In this document: in pieces, positions 28,057 through 36,643 of the stretch
How positions within the stretch are numbered: position 1 is the first letter of the stretch
Layout of the letters: every line of letters starts with the position of its first letter
Assembly: GCF_036336025.1 (NCBI RefSeq)
Contig: NZ_JAYKKE010000001.1
Coordinates: 811,790 to 875,789 of the forward strand
Length of the DNA stretch: 64,000 nucleotides
Direction: 5' to 3'
DNA from: Stomatohabitans albus
GTDB lineage: Bacteria; Actinomycetota; Nitriliruptoria; Euzebyales; Euzebyaceae
Notes under the pieces: model-generated
Seen by the model: only the letters and a program-made list of their open reading frames with translations
Databases searched by the model: none
What the model was told of the DNA's origin: nothing
Translations under genes and position numbers: made by a program

Positions 28057-28656
28057 ATGGAACTGTTTTCGTCTGCGGTTATTCAAGTTGCAATTGCGGC
28101 GCTCATTCCGTTCATTTGGTGGGCGTTTACGGCCCGGAAAGAAACAACATTCTTTCATTGGATCGGGTTTCAATGGTTCAAACCAACACCTTCAATCTGG
28201 CTTTGGATAGTCGGCGCATTACTACTCCTCGCAGTTCCATTCTTGCTACTATCAAGCCGCCTTGGCGGTGAAGCCACGGCAACCCAAGCATTTGCCGGCA
28301 AAGGGGCCGCTGCGATTCCCGATATCGCAATATTTGCCATCATTCAGACTGGCCTCAGTGAGGAACTCTTTTTCCGTGGCTTCCTAGCCAAGCGGTGCAT
28401 TGCCCGTTTTGGTCTGCAAACCGGCAACTCCATCCAGGCCACAATCTTCGGTCTTCTCCACCTGGTGATGGTGTACGCCATTCTTCCCGACACCCTCATC
28501 GCCCTCGGTGTGGGCTTTGCCACCATGCTCGGTGCTCTTGTTATGGCGTATGTGAACGAATCCCTCGCTGATGGTTCTATCCTCCCCAGCTGGATCATCC
28601 ACGCATCCGGCAACCTACTCGCCGGCCTGGCTGCGGCTTTCAACCTATTTAGCTAA
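28057..28656 (+). CDS. CPBP family intramembrane metalloprotease
   Basis: A 199-residue membrane protein with about six hydrophobic segments and the three motifs of the CPBP (CAAX protease and bacteriocin-processing, Abi) family: SEELFFRGFLAKR (EExxxR), FGLLHLVMV (FxxxH), and WIIHASGNLLAG (HxxxN). These residues form the metal-dependent active site of Rce1-like proteases. Bacterial members take part in processing or self-protection against peptides, with targets mostly unknown. It lies about 1.1 kb after the secreted Trp-rich region, separated by the SMP-30 gene. Confidence 0.88.
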   Translation: MELFSSAVIQVAIAALIPFIWWAFTARKETTFFHWIGFQWFKPTPSIWLWIVGALLLLAVPFLLLSSRLGGEATATQAFAGKGAAAIPDIAIFAIIQTGLSEELFFRGFLAKRCIARFGLQTGNSIQATIFGLLHLVMVYAILPDTLIALGVGFATMLGALVMAYVNESLADGSILPSWIIHASGNLLAGLAAAFNLFS

Positions 28657-28690
28657 AACCCAACACCATATATCCTCCTAAACTGGCGGC

Positions 28691-30100
28691 ATGATCCCAA
28701 ACGTTCTCGCAAACCGATACGCCAGCGCCCAGATGCAAGCTATTTGGAGCCCCGAAGGAAAGATTCGTGCAGAGCGTCAGCTCTGGATTGCGGTGTTGAA
28801 GGCCCAGCAGGCGCTCGGTGTTTCGGTTAAGCCGGGTGCGATTGAAGCCTATGAAGCGCATGTGGATGATATCGACCTAGATGATATTGCGACACGTGAA
28901 GCCATCACTAAACACGATGTAAAAGCTCGGATTGAAAGCTATAACGCCGCAGCCGGGTTTGAAGAGATCCACAAGGGCATGACAAGTCGTGACCTCACGG
29001 AAAATGTGGAGCAACTGCAGGTTAAGCAGTCACTCGACGTCATTCGTACCAGGGTTATTGCTGCCCTTGCTGTGCTTGCCGACCAGGTAGCCCAACATGC
29101 GGACACGGTACTTGCCGCTCGGAGCCATAATGTTCCCGCGCAGCCCACAACGGTTGGCAAGCGCCTGGCCAATACCGGAGAGGAAATACTGTATGCCCTT
29201 AACCGGCTTGATGATCTGATTGCGCGCTATCCTCTTCGCGGTATTAAAGGCCCCGTGGGTACCCAAGCCGACATGCTAACGTTGTTGGGTTCGCCTGAAA
29301 AGGTAAGTGAATTAGAGCATCGTGTTGCTGAGCACCTTGGTGTTTCAACGGTTTTAACGAATACCGGCCAGGTGTATCCACGTTCAATCGACTTTGATGT
29401 GGTTGCCGCCATGCACCAACTCGCCAGCGGCCCAGCAAACTTTGCGCGCACCATACGCCTTATGGCCGGTCAAGAACTCGCGACTGAGGGTTTTCTCCCT
29501 GGCCAGGTTGGTTCGTCGGCCATGCCACACAAGATGAATGCGCGCTCGTGTGAACGCATCAATGGGTTTCACTCAATCCTGGCCGGCTATGTCACCATGG
29601 CCACCCACATCACTGGTGACCAATGGAACGAAGGAGATGTGTCATGTTCGGTCGTTCGCCGGGTTGTCCTTCCAGACACCTTCTTTGCTATCGACGGCCT
29701 CATGGCGACCTTCCTCATCGTCCTTGGTGGGCTTGGATTCTTTGACGGGATGATTGCCGCAGAGCTCAATCGTACGCTGCCCTTCTTAGCCACAACCACC
29801 ATGTTGATGCAGGCGGTGCAACAAGGGGCCGGGCGTGAACAAGCCCATGAGGTCATTAAAACCCATGCAGTTGCTGCGGCACTGGCCATGCGTGAAGGCG
29901 AGCCGAATAACCTGGTTACCCGTCTGGGACAAGACCCAGCCTTCCCACTTGATGAAGCCCAAATTGAGGCCATCTTGGCAAACCCGTCGGCGTTCACCGG
30001 CCAAGCCAGCGCACAGGCGCAGGCATTTGTTACCGAGGTAGCCACATTAACCGCCGCCAACCCTGAGGCAGCTGCCTGGCGACCTGGCGCCATTCTTTGA
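28691..30100 (+). CDS. purB: Adenylosuccinate lyase
   Basis: Enzyme of the fumarase/aspartase superfamily acting twice in purine synthesis (SAICAR cleavage and adenylosuccinate to AMP); 469 residues. Signature VGSSAMPHKMNARSCERI carries the catalytic loop; the substrate-binding TSRDLTENVEQLQ and ARSHNVPAQPTTVGKR match the family. It starts 34 bases after the protease gene. It completes the AMP branch with purA in this window. Confidence 0.95.
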   Translation: MIPNVLANRYASAQMQAIWSPEGKIRAERQLWIAVLKAQQALGVSVKPGAIEAYEAHVDDIDLDDIATREAITKHDVKARIESYNAAAGFEEIHKGMTSRDLTENVEQLQVKQSLDVIRTRVIAALAVLADQVAQHADTVLAARSHNVPAQPTTVGKRLANTGEEILYALNRLDDLIARYPLRGIKGPVGTQADMLTLLGSPEKVSELEHRVAEHLGVSTVLTNTGQVYPRSIDFDVVAAMHQLASGPANFARTIRLMAGQELATEGFLPGQVGSSAMPHKMNARSCERINGFHSILAGYVTMATHITGDQWNEGDVSCSVVRRVVLPDTFFAIDGLMATFLIVLGGLGFFDGMIAAELNRTLPFLATTTMLMQAVQQGAGREQAHEVIKTHAVAAALAMREGEPNNLVTRLGQDPAFPLDEAQIEAILANPSAFTGQASAQAQAFVTEVATLTAANPEAAAWRPGAIL

Positions 30101-30196
30101 GTCGTTGAGGTGAGCGGTTGGGAACCATTTTTGGCGGTGTTCAGCCTCTAACCGTTTCGTGCTACATGCACATAGCACCGTTGCAGGAAAAACACC

Positions 30197-30221
30197 AAGA
30201 CCGCCCAAAACGGGCGGTCTT
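30197..30221. terminator. Terminator between purB and the DUF1540 gene
   Basis: AAGACCGCCC (30197-30206) and GGGCGGTCTT (30212-30221) form a perfect 10-bp stem with an AAAAC loop. It lies between convergent genes and can serve both. Confidence 0.85.
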
Positions 30222-30261
30222 TGCGGTATACGTAAATCAGATGAGCAAGTCCTGCCGTGGC

Positions 30262-30522
30262 TTAGCGAGCGGAGAAGCTCTCACAGAAGGCAACGTTGCC
30301 ACCGACGGTAACCACATCGGCTGTGCAGATCAGCTTGTCGTTGTGCGCACAAGATGTGCGGCTGCAGGTGGCTACAGAGGTATCAACACCTTCATGGCCG
30401 GCAAGGATATCCAGCACCGAGAAAGTAGAGCAGGTGTTGCCCATCGTGATGGCGGGAGCGGAGCAGCCATTGTGGTTAAAGGCGCAATCGCTTACAGAGC
30501 AGGAGGTAAGGGTGGCAGACAT
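30262..30522 (-). CDS. DUF1540 protein with two cysteine-rich repeats
   Basis: An 86-residue protein built of two DUF1540 modules: LTSCSVSDCAFNHNGCSAPAIT ending at CSTF, and VATCSRTSCAHNDKLICTADVVT ending at CESF. Each holds four regularly spaced Cys, suggesting a small metal site. DUF1540 has no known function. AAAGAG precedes the ATG. Upstream is a 156-base AT-rich region with two copies of a DtxR/IdeR-like box, and next is a heme monooxygenase-like gene, so iron-controlled expression is a reasonable guess. Confidence 0.85.
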   Translation of the reverse strand: MSATLTSCSVSDCAFNHNGCSAPAITMGNTCSTFSVLDILAGHEGVDTSVATCSRTSCAHNDKLICTADVVTVGGNVAFCESFSAR

Positions 30523-30583
30523 GATCAGACTCTTTTCACTTAGAAATTGATTTCTTATGTGCTTAAGAGTACGCCCATGTTGG

Positions 30584-30678
30584 TACTTAATTCAATAGAT
30601 AAAAAGAATTAAGTAAGCCTAATACAAACCTGTATTTATTAAGGCAATCCTTACTCTTTAATACTTAAGTAAGCCTTA
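30584..30678. promoter_or_regulatory. Promoter region of the DUF1540 gene with repeated iron-box-like motifs
   Basis: TTAAGTAAGCCTAA (30609-30622) and TTAAGTAAGCCTTA (30665-30678) are near-identical copies 56 bases apart. Read on the minus strand the first is TTAGGCTTACTTAA, matching 12 of 14 positions of the DtxR/IdeR core TTAGGCTAACCTAA from memory. The first copy overlaps an inverted repeat, TACTTAATTC (30584-30593) with GAATTAAGTA (30606-30615). Confidence 0.45.
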
Positions 30679-30978
30679 TTAAAGGTCTACAACCTCAAAC
30701 TGCATCATCTTGTGGTCTGTGGTTATAGGCGCTGGTTTCCCTTGGGGCTCATGGGCTTTTCGCTCTGCGCGCTTCACCATCCAGGCATCAAAGTGTGCTT
30801 TAGTTTCCCACGTAGTAATCACAAAATAACGCTCCGTACCTTCAACGGGGCGTAATAATTGAAATCCTAAAAACCCTGGCTCATTATCCACTTCATGCTT
30901 GCGATCACGAAAGCGACCTTCTAATACTTCTTCAGCGCCTTTCGGAATTTCAAGAGTATTAATCGTTATATATGACAT
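30679..30978 (-). CDS. Heme-degrading monooxygenase-like protein (IsdG/MhuD type, ABM fold)
   Basis: A 99-residue ferredoxin-like barrel of the antibiotic biosynthesis monooxygenase superfamily. The stretch NEPGFLGFQLLRPVEGTERYFVITTWETKAHFDAWM is close to the IsdG/MhuD heme-degrading enzymes. The Asn in INTLEIP, the Trp of TTWE and the His of ERKAHEP stand at the positions of the N-W-H heme-site triad. Siroheme synthase lies upstream on the same strand and DUF1540 downstream, giving an iron/tetrapyrrole group. Substrate not proven; other ABM enzymes share the fold. Confidence 0.8.
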   Translation of the reverse strand: MSYITINTLEIPKGAEEVLEGRFRDRKHEVDNEPGFLGFQLLRPVEGTERYFVITTWETKAHFDAWMVKRAERKAHEPQGKPAPITTDHKMMQFEVVDL

Positions 30979-31005
30979 GGTTGCCTTTCGTTTGTCGGTG
31001 TTTTG

Positions 31006-31033
31006 ATATGTATATACTTTCGTATATACATAT
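31006..31033. promoter_or_regulatory. Perfect palindrome, candidate operator for the heme monooxygenase gene
   Basis: ATATGTATATAC (31006-31017) and GTATATACATAT (31022-31033) with a TTTC centre, 28 bases before the monooxygenase start. It contains an ATGT...ACAT pair reminiscent of dimeric repressor sites. A weaker iron-box-like sequence (31070-31082, TAGGCAAACCTTA) lies further upstream. Confidence 0.55.
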
Positions 31034-31174
31034 TACGATAATCATAGCTTTCGAAACTGGAGCTATGGGTAGGCAAACCTTAGCGCTAACTGATGGAGGG
31101 ATATCGGGATAAATGGACGGGGGTCAAACCGCATGTGCCACCGAGTGCACCACGAATACCCATTCAGCGGCGCG

Positions 31175-31792
31175 CTAGTACTCCAAACCAGTCAAAATAC
31201 GCAAGAGCGCAAAGCGATCATTCTCGCCATCAAGGGCTGCGTCAACCGTTAACCGCCAATTGGCGGCTCGTTCACTTTGCGGTAGTGCTGACAACGCTTT
31301 ACGAACGTCAACATCTCGACGCAGCTCACGCAACACCTCAGCGGCTTCGGCCCACTTTGGGTCAATATCATGGGCGAGATGGGCACTAAGGCGAGCTGTC
31401 AACGCTGGTACACCAGTAGCAACGGCGACCGTCAAGTCATCAACAGGAACCCGTGCAGGCAAACTCATATCTCCCGCCTGGTCAATACGTAAACACCACA
31501 ACCCAAGGGCGTCGGCATCGGCTTTGACCTGTGCGTTGACCTCACGCACATCAGAGGCAGCCACCACAAGGGCAGGCTGATTACTTGGCTTGATATCCCC
31601 CGTTTGATACTCACGCGGAATGATCTCTGCTACCCGTTCTTGGAGCAGTTCATGAACCTCGGGGGAAATGAGTGTGACCTGCGCACCGGCGTCAATCATC
31701 GGGCCAACCTTGGCGGCAGCCATTTCACCACCACCTACACACCACACTGGCGTGCCGGATAAATCCAGCATGATTGGAAAATAATTCTTCAC
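31175..31792 (-). CDS. Precorrin-2 dehydrogenase (siroheme synthase N-terminal domain, Met8-like)
   Basis: A 205-residue protein for the last steps of siroheme synthesis: NAD-dependent oxidation of precorrin-2, probably also iron insertion. The N-terminus MKNYFPIMLDLSGTPVWCVGGGEMAAAKV is the Rossmann NAD site of CysG/Met8; VVAASDVREVNAQV and DLTVAVATGVPALTARL are also typical. There is no uroporphyrinogen methyltransferase domain, so that enzyme must be separate. Siroheme serves sulfite and nitrite reductases, which are not in the window. Confidence 0.88.
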   Translation of the reverse strand: MKNYFPIMLDLSGTPVWCVGGGEMAAAKVGPMIDAGAQVTLISPEVHELLQERVAEIIPREYQTGDIKPSNQPALVVAASDVREVNAQVKADADALGLWCLRIDQAGDMSLPARVPVDDLTVAVATGVPALTARLSAHLAHDIDPKWAEAAEVLRELRRDVDVRKALSALPQSERAANWRLTVDAALDGENDRFALLRILTGLEY

Positions 31793-31897
31793 GATTACCC
31801 CTGCCTAGGTGCAAAAACGGCTACTACGAGCATAGTGTCTCATTCAACCTTTACTTGAGGGTGAGCTAGAGTCAATGTGCCCGACTAGCTTAGAGGT

Positions 31898-32686
31898 ATG
31901 GCTCCTGAGATTCTTGCGGCTACTGGTCCGCTTGTCCTTACCCCGTTGCCGATGGTCATGCGCTGTATTGCGAAGGCTGGTTTTTCAAGCGTCGAAGTTA
32001 TGTCCGGGTTTAATCGTGCCACTCATGATCCTGGACGCATTAAAAGCGCTGCAAATGCCTACGGACTAGACGTGGCCGCTATTCACGGGCCATTTCTCCT
32101 TGCACAACGGCATCTCATGGGTGCGTACTCAACAAAGTGCATTCAGTCCATGCGGCTTGCCCAAAAGGTTGGGGCCAAGGTCATGATCGCCCACAGCCCG
32201 TTTCGCTTTGAACCGTGGAGTATGCGGTGGCTATTTAACAACGTGGATCGGCTAGAAGCTGAAACAGGGGTCTTCTTTGCCATGGAAAACCTCTACCCAG
32301 CACACGGAGTCAACGCCGCTGCGGTCATCACGATTGACCAAATGCGTCCATTTAAACATCTGACCATGGACACGAGCCATGCTGCGGTATCAGGTATTGA
32401 CCTCTTTGATATGTTCGACGAACTGCGTGACCAGATCGTGCATCTCCACGTGGCCGACAATTACGGCAAGGGGGTAGACAGTCACGCACCGCTTGGCTCT
32501 GGAGTCCTCCCACTCGCACGTTTTTTGCGACATGTTGGCGACAGTGGCTGGGATGGCACGATCACGTTAGAACTTGATGTGCGCGCCTATCTTGACACGC
32601 CGCGCTCATTGAGCGAGTTTTTAGCTCGACAACGCCTGAAGTGTGAAGCTGCCCTCGCAGGCGAAGTAACTGACAAGGACTGGTAA
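31898..32686 (+). CDS. Sugar phosphate isomerase/epimerase-like TIM-barrel protein
   Basis: A 262-residue protein of the xylose-isomerase-like/AP endonuclease 2 TIM-barrel superfamily. Metal-ligand segments are recognisable: MIAHSPF, FFAMENLYP, LTMDTSHAAVSG, IVHLHVADNYGKGVDSHAPLGSG and TITLELDV. The ribosome site AGAGGT lies almost against the ATG. Its stop codon directly precedes the apt ATG (TAAATG), so it is the first gene of a coupled three-gene operon. The substrate cannot be told. Confidence 0.82.
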   Translation: MAPEILAATGPLVLTPLPMVMRCIAKAGFSSVEVMSGFNRATHDPGRIKSAANAYGLDVAAIHGPFLLAQRHLMGAYSTKCIQSMRLAQKVGAKVMIAHSPFRFEPWSMRWLFNNVDRLEAETGVFFAMENLYPAHGVNAAAVITIDQMRPFKHLTMDTSHAAVSGIDLFDMFDELRDQIVHLHVADNYGKGVDSHAPLGSGVLPLARFLRHVGDSGWDGTITLELDVRAYLDTPRSLSEFLARQRLKCEAALAGEVTDKDW

Positions 32687-33226
32687 ATGCCCCTCTATAC
32701 CTCTGCTCAACAAGCGATTACTGCCCTAATGCGGTCGGTTCCCGACTTTCCCGAACCCGGCGTACTCTTTCGAGACCTTACCCCCGTGCTGGCCAACGCC
32801 ACAGGTTTTCAACTACTCACCGACCACATGGCAGATGTGGCCCGAACCCATAAGGCTGAGCTAATAGCTGGGCTAGATGCTCGTGGGTTTGTCTTTGGTG
32901 CTGCGGTTGCTAAAGCTGTTGGTACCGGATGTCTCGCCGTACGCAAAGCAGGCAAATTACCTCCGCCTGTACTGCGTGAGGAATATGCACTCGAATATGG
33001 CACGGCTGCACTCGAACTTCCCGGTGAGGGCATTGACGTCATGGGTGTGCGAGTGTTGATAGTTGACGATGTACTAGCCACAGGAGGCACCGTGAATGCC
33101 AGCCGTGCGCTCCTCGAACGTGCTGGCGCCCATGTCGTTGGTACCTCGGTCGTACTTGAGCTCGAAGCCCTTGGCGGGCGTTCACGCCTATCCGATATGC
33201 CCATTGACTCGATTTTGAGTCTATGA
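32687..33226 (+). CDS. apt: Adenine phosphoribosyltransferase
   Basis: Salvages adenine to AMP using PRPP; 179 residues. The N-terminal DFPEPGVLFRDLTPVLAN and GLDARGFVFGAAVA are diagnostic of Apt; RKAGKLPPPVL and the PRPP loop VLIVDDVLATGGT complete the active site. Middle member of the operon, abutting the gene before and overlapping the next by four bases (ATGA). Confidence 0.94.
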   Translation: MPLYTSAQQAITALMRSVPDFPEPGVLFRDLTPVLANATGFQLLTDHMADVARTHKAELIAGLDARGFVFGAAVAKAVGTGCLAVRKAGKLPPPVLREEYALEYGTAALELPGEGIDVMGVRVLIVDDVLATGGTVNASRALLERAGAHVVGTSVVLELEALGGRSRLSDMPIDSILSL

Positions 33227-33930
33227 ATCACCACCTTGACGCAAAAACCGAGCCGAACCAGCCAGATTGGGTATGCGTTGGCCCTGAAGCGATTACGAAC
33301 GCCACGGGCACGGTCGTGGTCATTGATGTGTTGCGGGCGTTCACGACTGCGTGTGTGGTGTGGGCCAATCAACCGGCCTCTTATGAACTCACCGCGAGCG
33401 TAGAAACTGCACTCGCAAGAAAAGCAGAAGGCGCCATAGTGATTGGTGAAGTCAATGGCGCCAAGGTTGATGGCTTCGACTATGGCAACTCACCTGCCGA
33501 ACCTGGCTTAGCTACAACCACTGGCAAGGTTGTGGTTCATCGCTCCTCAAACGGTACGACGGCGGTCGAACGGGCGGAGAACGCTAAACGCCTGTTTTGT
33601 GCAAGTTTTAACAATGCCACCGCAACCTACGAGGCAATCAAGAACGACACTGACGTAACATTTTGCATCACCGGCAAAGGGTTTCGTCCTGGGAGTGCAG
33701 CCTTGGACGGCGATGAAGACCAAGCCTGCGCTGATTTCATCATGGCACTCCGTCATGGCCGCATTATCAACCCTGAGGCCTACACGGCACGGATTCATAC
33801 GTCTAATGCCGGACGAGATGAATCCACCAATCCAGCCCACGACCGAGCTATCGCCACTCAGATAGACACCTATCCTCACGCCTTGATCGTTACTCGAACC
33901 CAAAGCCGTATCTGGTTGCACCCAACCTAA
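33223..33930 (+). CDS. comB: Probable 2-phosphosulfolactate phosphatase (ComB family)
   Basis: A 235-residue protein of the ComB family, known from coenzyme M synthesis in methanogens but widespread in bacteria where the role is unclear. Seen are VVIDVLRAFTTACVVWANQ, VIGEVNGAKVDGFDYGNSPAE and VVVHRSSNGTTAVERAENAKRLFCASFNNATAT, the conserved core. It overlaps apt by four bases. A natural substrate in this organism may differ from 2-phosphosulfolactate. An AGGAGGT/ACCTCCT hairpin follows. Confidence 0.83.
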   Translation: MNHHLDAKTEPNQPDWVCVGPEAITNATGTVVVIDVLRAFTTACVVWANQPASYELTASVETALARKAEGAIVIGEVNGAKVDGFDYGNSPAEPGLATTTGKVVVHRSSNGTTAVERAENAKRLFCASFNNATATYEAIKNDTDVTFCITGKGFRPGSAALDGDEDQACADFIMALRHGRIINPEAYTARIHTSNAGRDESTNPAHDRAIATQIDTYPHALIVTRTQSRIWLHPT

Positions 33931-33962
33931 ATAGATTTATTCATGCAATACCGTCAGGTAAA

Positions 33963-33982
33963 AGGAGGTCGCGCTACCTCCT
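33963..33982. terminator. Hairpin after comB
   Basis: AGGAGGT (33963-33969) and ACCTCCT (33976-33982) with a six-base loop, 33 bases after the comB stop. Confidence 0.5.
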
Positions 33983-34081
33983 GCTATGCATCAAAGGCCT
34001 TCACTGTTTCCGCCACCTGGTGGGATTTCTACAGCACGTTATGGCTATGTAATAGCTTGTAGCTGAGTAAAGACGCTAAAA

Positions 34082-34107
34082 AGCCCCACACCAAAAGGTG
34101 TGAGGCT
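34082..34107. terminator. Terminator of the small cysteine-rich gene
   Basis: AGCCCCACACC (34082-34092), AAAA loop, GGTGTGAGGCT (34097-34107): an 11-bp stem with one mismatch, flanked by TAAAA on the left, which reads as a T-run for minus-strand transcription. Confidence 0.65.
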
Positions 34108-34125
34108 GGTCTTGTCTTGGACCTC

Positions 34126-34398
34126 TTAGACGTGGCAGGGTTCAACCATTGAAGGTAGGTCGAATGCCAAGTCGGCCAAATGGCCAACACAGCAACGGTG
34201 CCCATCAAGGTGCTTTGGGTCTGCTGTGGCGCGCAGGGCCTGTACACGTTCACTTACCGGTAGGCACGCTACAGCTTCAAGGTCAACGGTGTTAATGGCA
34301 GCTTCAATCGTTTTACGGCAGCATGCGAACACCGGCGTGCCATCACGCCAGGGTTGATCGAACTGGGCTAAAAGTTCGGCTTGTTTCAAGGTTGTCAT
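34126..34398 (-). CDS. Small hypothetical protein with paired cysteines
   Basis: A 90-residue protein. GGGAGG stands six bases before the ATG at 34398. Cysteines occur as FACCRK, CLPV, HRCCVGH and EPCHV, beside several His, so metal or redox chemistry is possible. I recognise no family. It lies between comB (convergent) and proC on the same strand, with its own terminator. About 250 bases between it and proC show no further gene. Confidence 0.55.
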   Translation of the reverse strand: MTTLKQAELLAQFDQPWRDGTPVFACCRKTIEAAINTVDLEAVACLPVSERVQALRATADPKHLDGHRCCVGHLADLAFDLPSMVEPCHV

Positions 34399-34647
34399 AT
34401 TGATCCTCCCATCAACATCCACAGGCCTTCATAGTAAGGACGATAGGTTGTAATCACCTGTCGTGCCGCTGTAAGAGTAAATAGTCTATAGGGTCTGGCC
34501 ATTAGGCCTTTCCCTTTGACAGGGTTTTACGATTCTCCCCATCAATAGCGGCAATCCTTTGCCTTGCATTAACACAGGCATCAGATCCCATACACGCACT
34601 GTAGCGTAGCGCGCAACCGTTCTAGATAGCGTGATTGGGGCATCTGC

Positions 34648-35439
34648 CTAAGACAGTTCAACACCACGGTCATGTGCCGCTTGTACGGCAGCCATCGTGG
34701 CCGCCCGTAAGCCTGCCTGTTCAGCTGCAGCCATGCCCGCAATGGTCGTACCACCAGGGCTGCACACGGCCTTGCGCAGCACACCAGGGTCAGTGCCAGT
34801 TTCTTTGACTAGTGCAGCAGTGGCTTCCATCGTTGATGCGGCCATCTGGGTAGCCGCATCGTAGGACAACCCGTTTGCCACCCCGGCGTCAATGACTGCT
34901 TCAAGAACGGTTAAAAACCAGGCCGGAGCGCTACCAGCCACCCCGATAACGGCGTTGATGAGATGCTCAGGTACCTCAGTGACCGTGCCAGCCGGCTCAA
35001 GTACCTGGCGTGCGCGAGCCATGTCGGCTTCGGTGGCCAATGCCCCATAGCTGACCGAGGTAGCCGACTTACCAATGCGTGCACCGAGGTTCGGCATGGC
35101 GCGGATGACATGGGCACCAGGAATCGCTTCTTCTATGGCGGCACTCGTCACCCCAGCAGCCAAACTGAGCAGCGTGACACCTGGTGCAAGGTCACTTGCT
35201 ACAGATTTGAGCACATCAGTGAGTTGGTGAGGTTTCACGCCGAGGACAACAAGATCGGCGTCGTGCACAAGAACCCGAGCGTTCACCCCAGCAACCACAC
35301 CAAACTCATCGGCCACTAATTCGGCTCGTTCTGGCCGACTCGTCACGGCTCTGAAATGTGCAGGTTCACCGCCATTAGCGAGATTAGCTGCCAAGACAGC
35401 CTTACCTATCGTTCCACAACCCAATATCGTCGTAATCAC
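34648..35439 (-). CDS. proC: Pyrroline-5-carboxylate reductase
   Basis: Last enzyme of proline synthesis, reducing pyrroline-5-carboxylate with NAD(P)H; 263 residues. The Rossmann start is VITTILGCGTIGKAVLAANL. VRAMPNLGARIGKSATSV and the C-terminal DPGVLRKAVCSPGGTTIAGMAAAEQAGLRAATM are ProC signatures. GTG at 35439 is the likely start, overlapping the mshA stop as GTGA; the longer frame upstream runs through mshA. It closes the long minus-strand operon. Confidence 0.93.
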   Translation of the reverse strand: MITTILGCGTIGKAVLAANLANGGEPAHFRAVTSRPERAELVADEFGVVAGVNARVLVHDADLVVLGVKPHQLTDVLKSVASDLAPGVTLLSLAAGVTSAAIEEAIPGAHVIRAMPNLGARIGKSATSVSYGALATEADMARARQVLEPAGTVTEVPEHLINAVIGVAGSAPAWFLTVLEAVIDAGVANGLSYDAATQMAASTMEATAALVKETGTDPGVLRKAVCSPGGTTIAGMAAAEQAGLRAATMAAVQAAHDRGVELS

Positions 35440-36638
35440 GCTGTTTTCCTTTTGGCCAGGACCGATTCGTAAGCGTCGATCGTACGTGAAATAGTTGCAT
35501 CCCATGAAAAGCGTTTAGCGGTGACGAGCGCACGCTGTTGGTAGGCCTGGTAGACGGGTTGAGAGGATGTGATTTGTTCAACCGCCCATGCCATCCCAGG
35601 GGCGTCATTAACGGGCACTAACATGCCGCCTCGATGCCCACCGAGCACATGCATCAGCCCATCAATATCACTCGCCACGACCGGGGTGCCACAGGCCTGG
35701 GCTTCAAGTGCCACAAGCCCAAATGACTCGGTGTGGCTAGGTACGAGTACAACATCACTTTGACGGAACATGCGTGCCAAGTCAGGCCGATCCATGGCAG
35801 GTAGGCAGGTGACCTGATCACCAACACCAAGTTGTGATGCAAGGGAGAGCAAATCCTCTGGCCGCATTCCGTTTCGACCGGATGGTCCACCCACAATCGT
35901 AAGGTGGGCACGACGATTCAGGTAGGCAATAGTCTTGACGGCAACATCAGGTGCTTTCAAGGGTTGAAGGCGGCCAGCAAAAAGAATGTTCAGTGGCTTC
36001 GTCAGATCCCATGGCGCACGTAAATCAGGTTGGGGTGGGTAGAAGCAGCGTAAATCTACGCCAGGCTCAATAACCCGAACACGGGCGCCTGGAACGTGTT
36101 CTCCTAGCCACAATGCTTCTGCCGGGGCTGGCGCACTGACCAAGTCAGCGTGACCGGCAAGCCAGTACTCAGCCTGCACACGATGCTCAGGTTCGGGTAC
36201 GTCACCGTGGGCTAAGCGCTCGTTTTTAATCCCGCCCAACGTATGAAATGTTTGCACAACAGGACGGGTGAATAAACCACCCAACCCGGCTGCTGCACAC
36301 CCACTCAACCAATAGTGACCATGCCAAAGATCAATAGTCGGGGCAACCGGATGGCTGAGGATACCCCGAACAAAATCAGGGATAAGGTCAGCAAGGTCTT
36401 CTTTACTGGCCTCCTCTGGGCCGGCTGGAATGTGGTGGACGACCACGCCGCTATCGGTGAAGACCACCCCGGCTTGGGTTGGGTCATACCGTCGTGTAAA
36501 CACGTGAACACGATGACCTTGGCGTACAAGCCCATCAGCAAGTGCCGCGACATAGACGTTTAATCCCCCACCATCCCCGGTTCCCGGACGAATAAGCGGG
36601 GAGGTGTGAAAGGAAACGAGGCCAACCGTGAGGGACAT
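35436..36638 (-). CDS. mshA: Family 4 glycosyltransferase, MshA-like
   Basis: A 400-residue retaining GT-B glycosyltransferase. SFHTSPLIRPGTGDGGGLNVYVAAL at the N-terminus is the hallmark of MshA, which joins GlcNAc to inositol-3-phosphate in the first step of mycothiol synthesis. Donor-binding features are AGRLQPLKAPDV and the ESFGLVALEAQACGTPVVASDIDGL motif near the C-terminus. Sucrose-phosphate-synthase-like enzymes are similar, but the mshD gene at 43277 supports the mycothiol assignment. proC follows with a four-base overlap. Confidence 0.85.
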   Translation of the reverse strand: MSLTVGLVSFHTSPLIRPGTGDGGGLNVYVAALADGLVRQGHRVHVFTRRYDPTQAGVVFTDSGVVVHHIPAGPEEASKEDLADLIPDFVRGILSHPVAPTIDLWHGHYWLSGCAAAGLGGLFTRPVVQTFHTLGGIKNERLAHGDVPEPEHRVQAEYWLAGHADLVSAPAPAEALWLGEHVPGARVRVIEPGVDLRCFYPPQPDLRAPWDLTKPLNILFAGRLQPLKAPDVAVKTIAYLNRRAHLTIVGGPSGRNGMRPEDLLSLASQLGVGDQVTCLPAMDRPDLARMFRQSDVVLVPSHTESFGLVALEAQACGTPVVASDIDGLMHVLGGHRGGMLVPVNDAPGMAWAVEQITSSQPVYQAYQQRALVTAKRFSWDATISRTIDAYESVLAKRKTA

Positions 36639-36643
36639 GCCCT

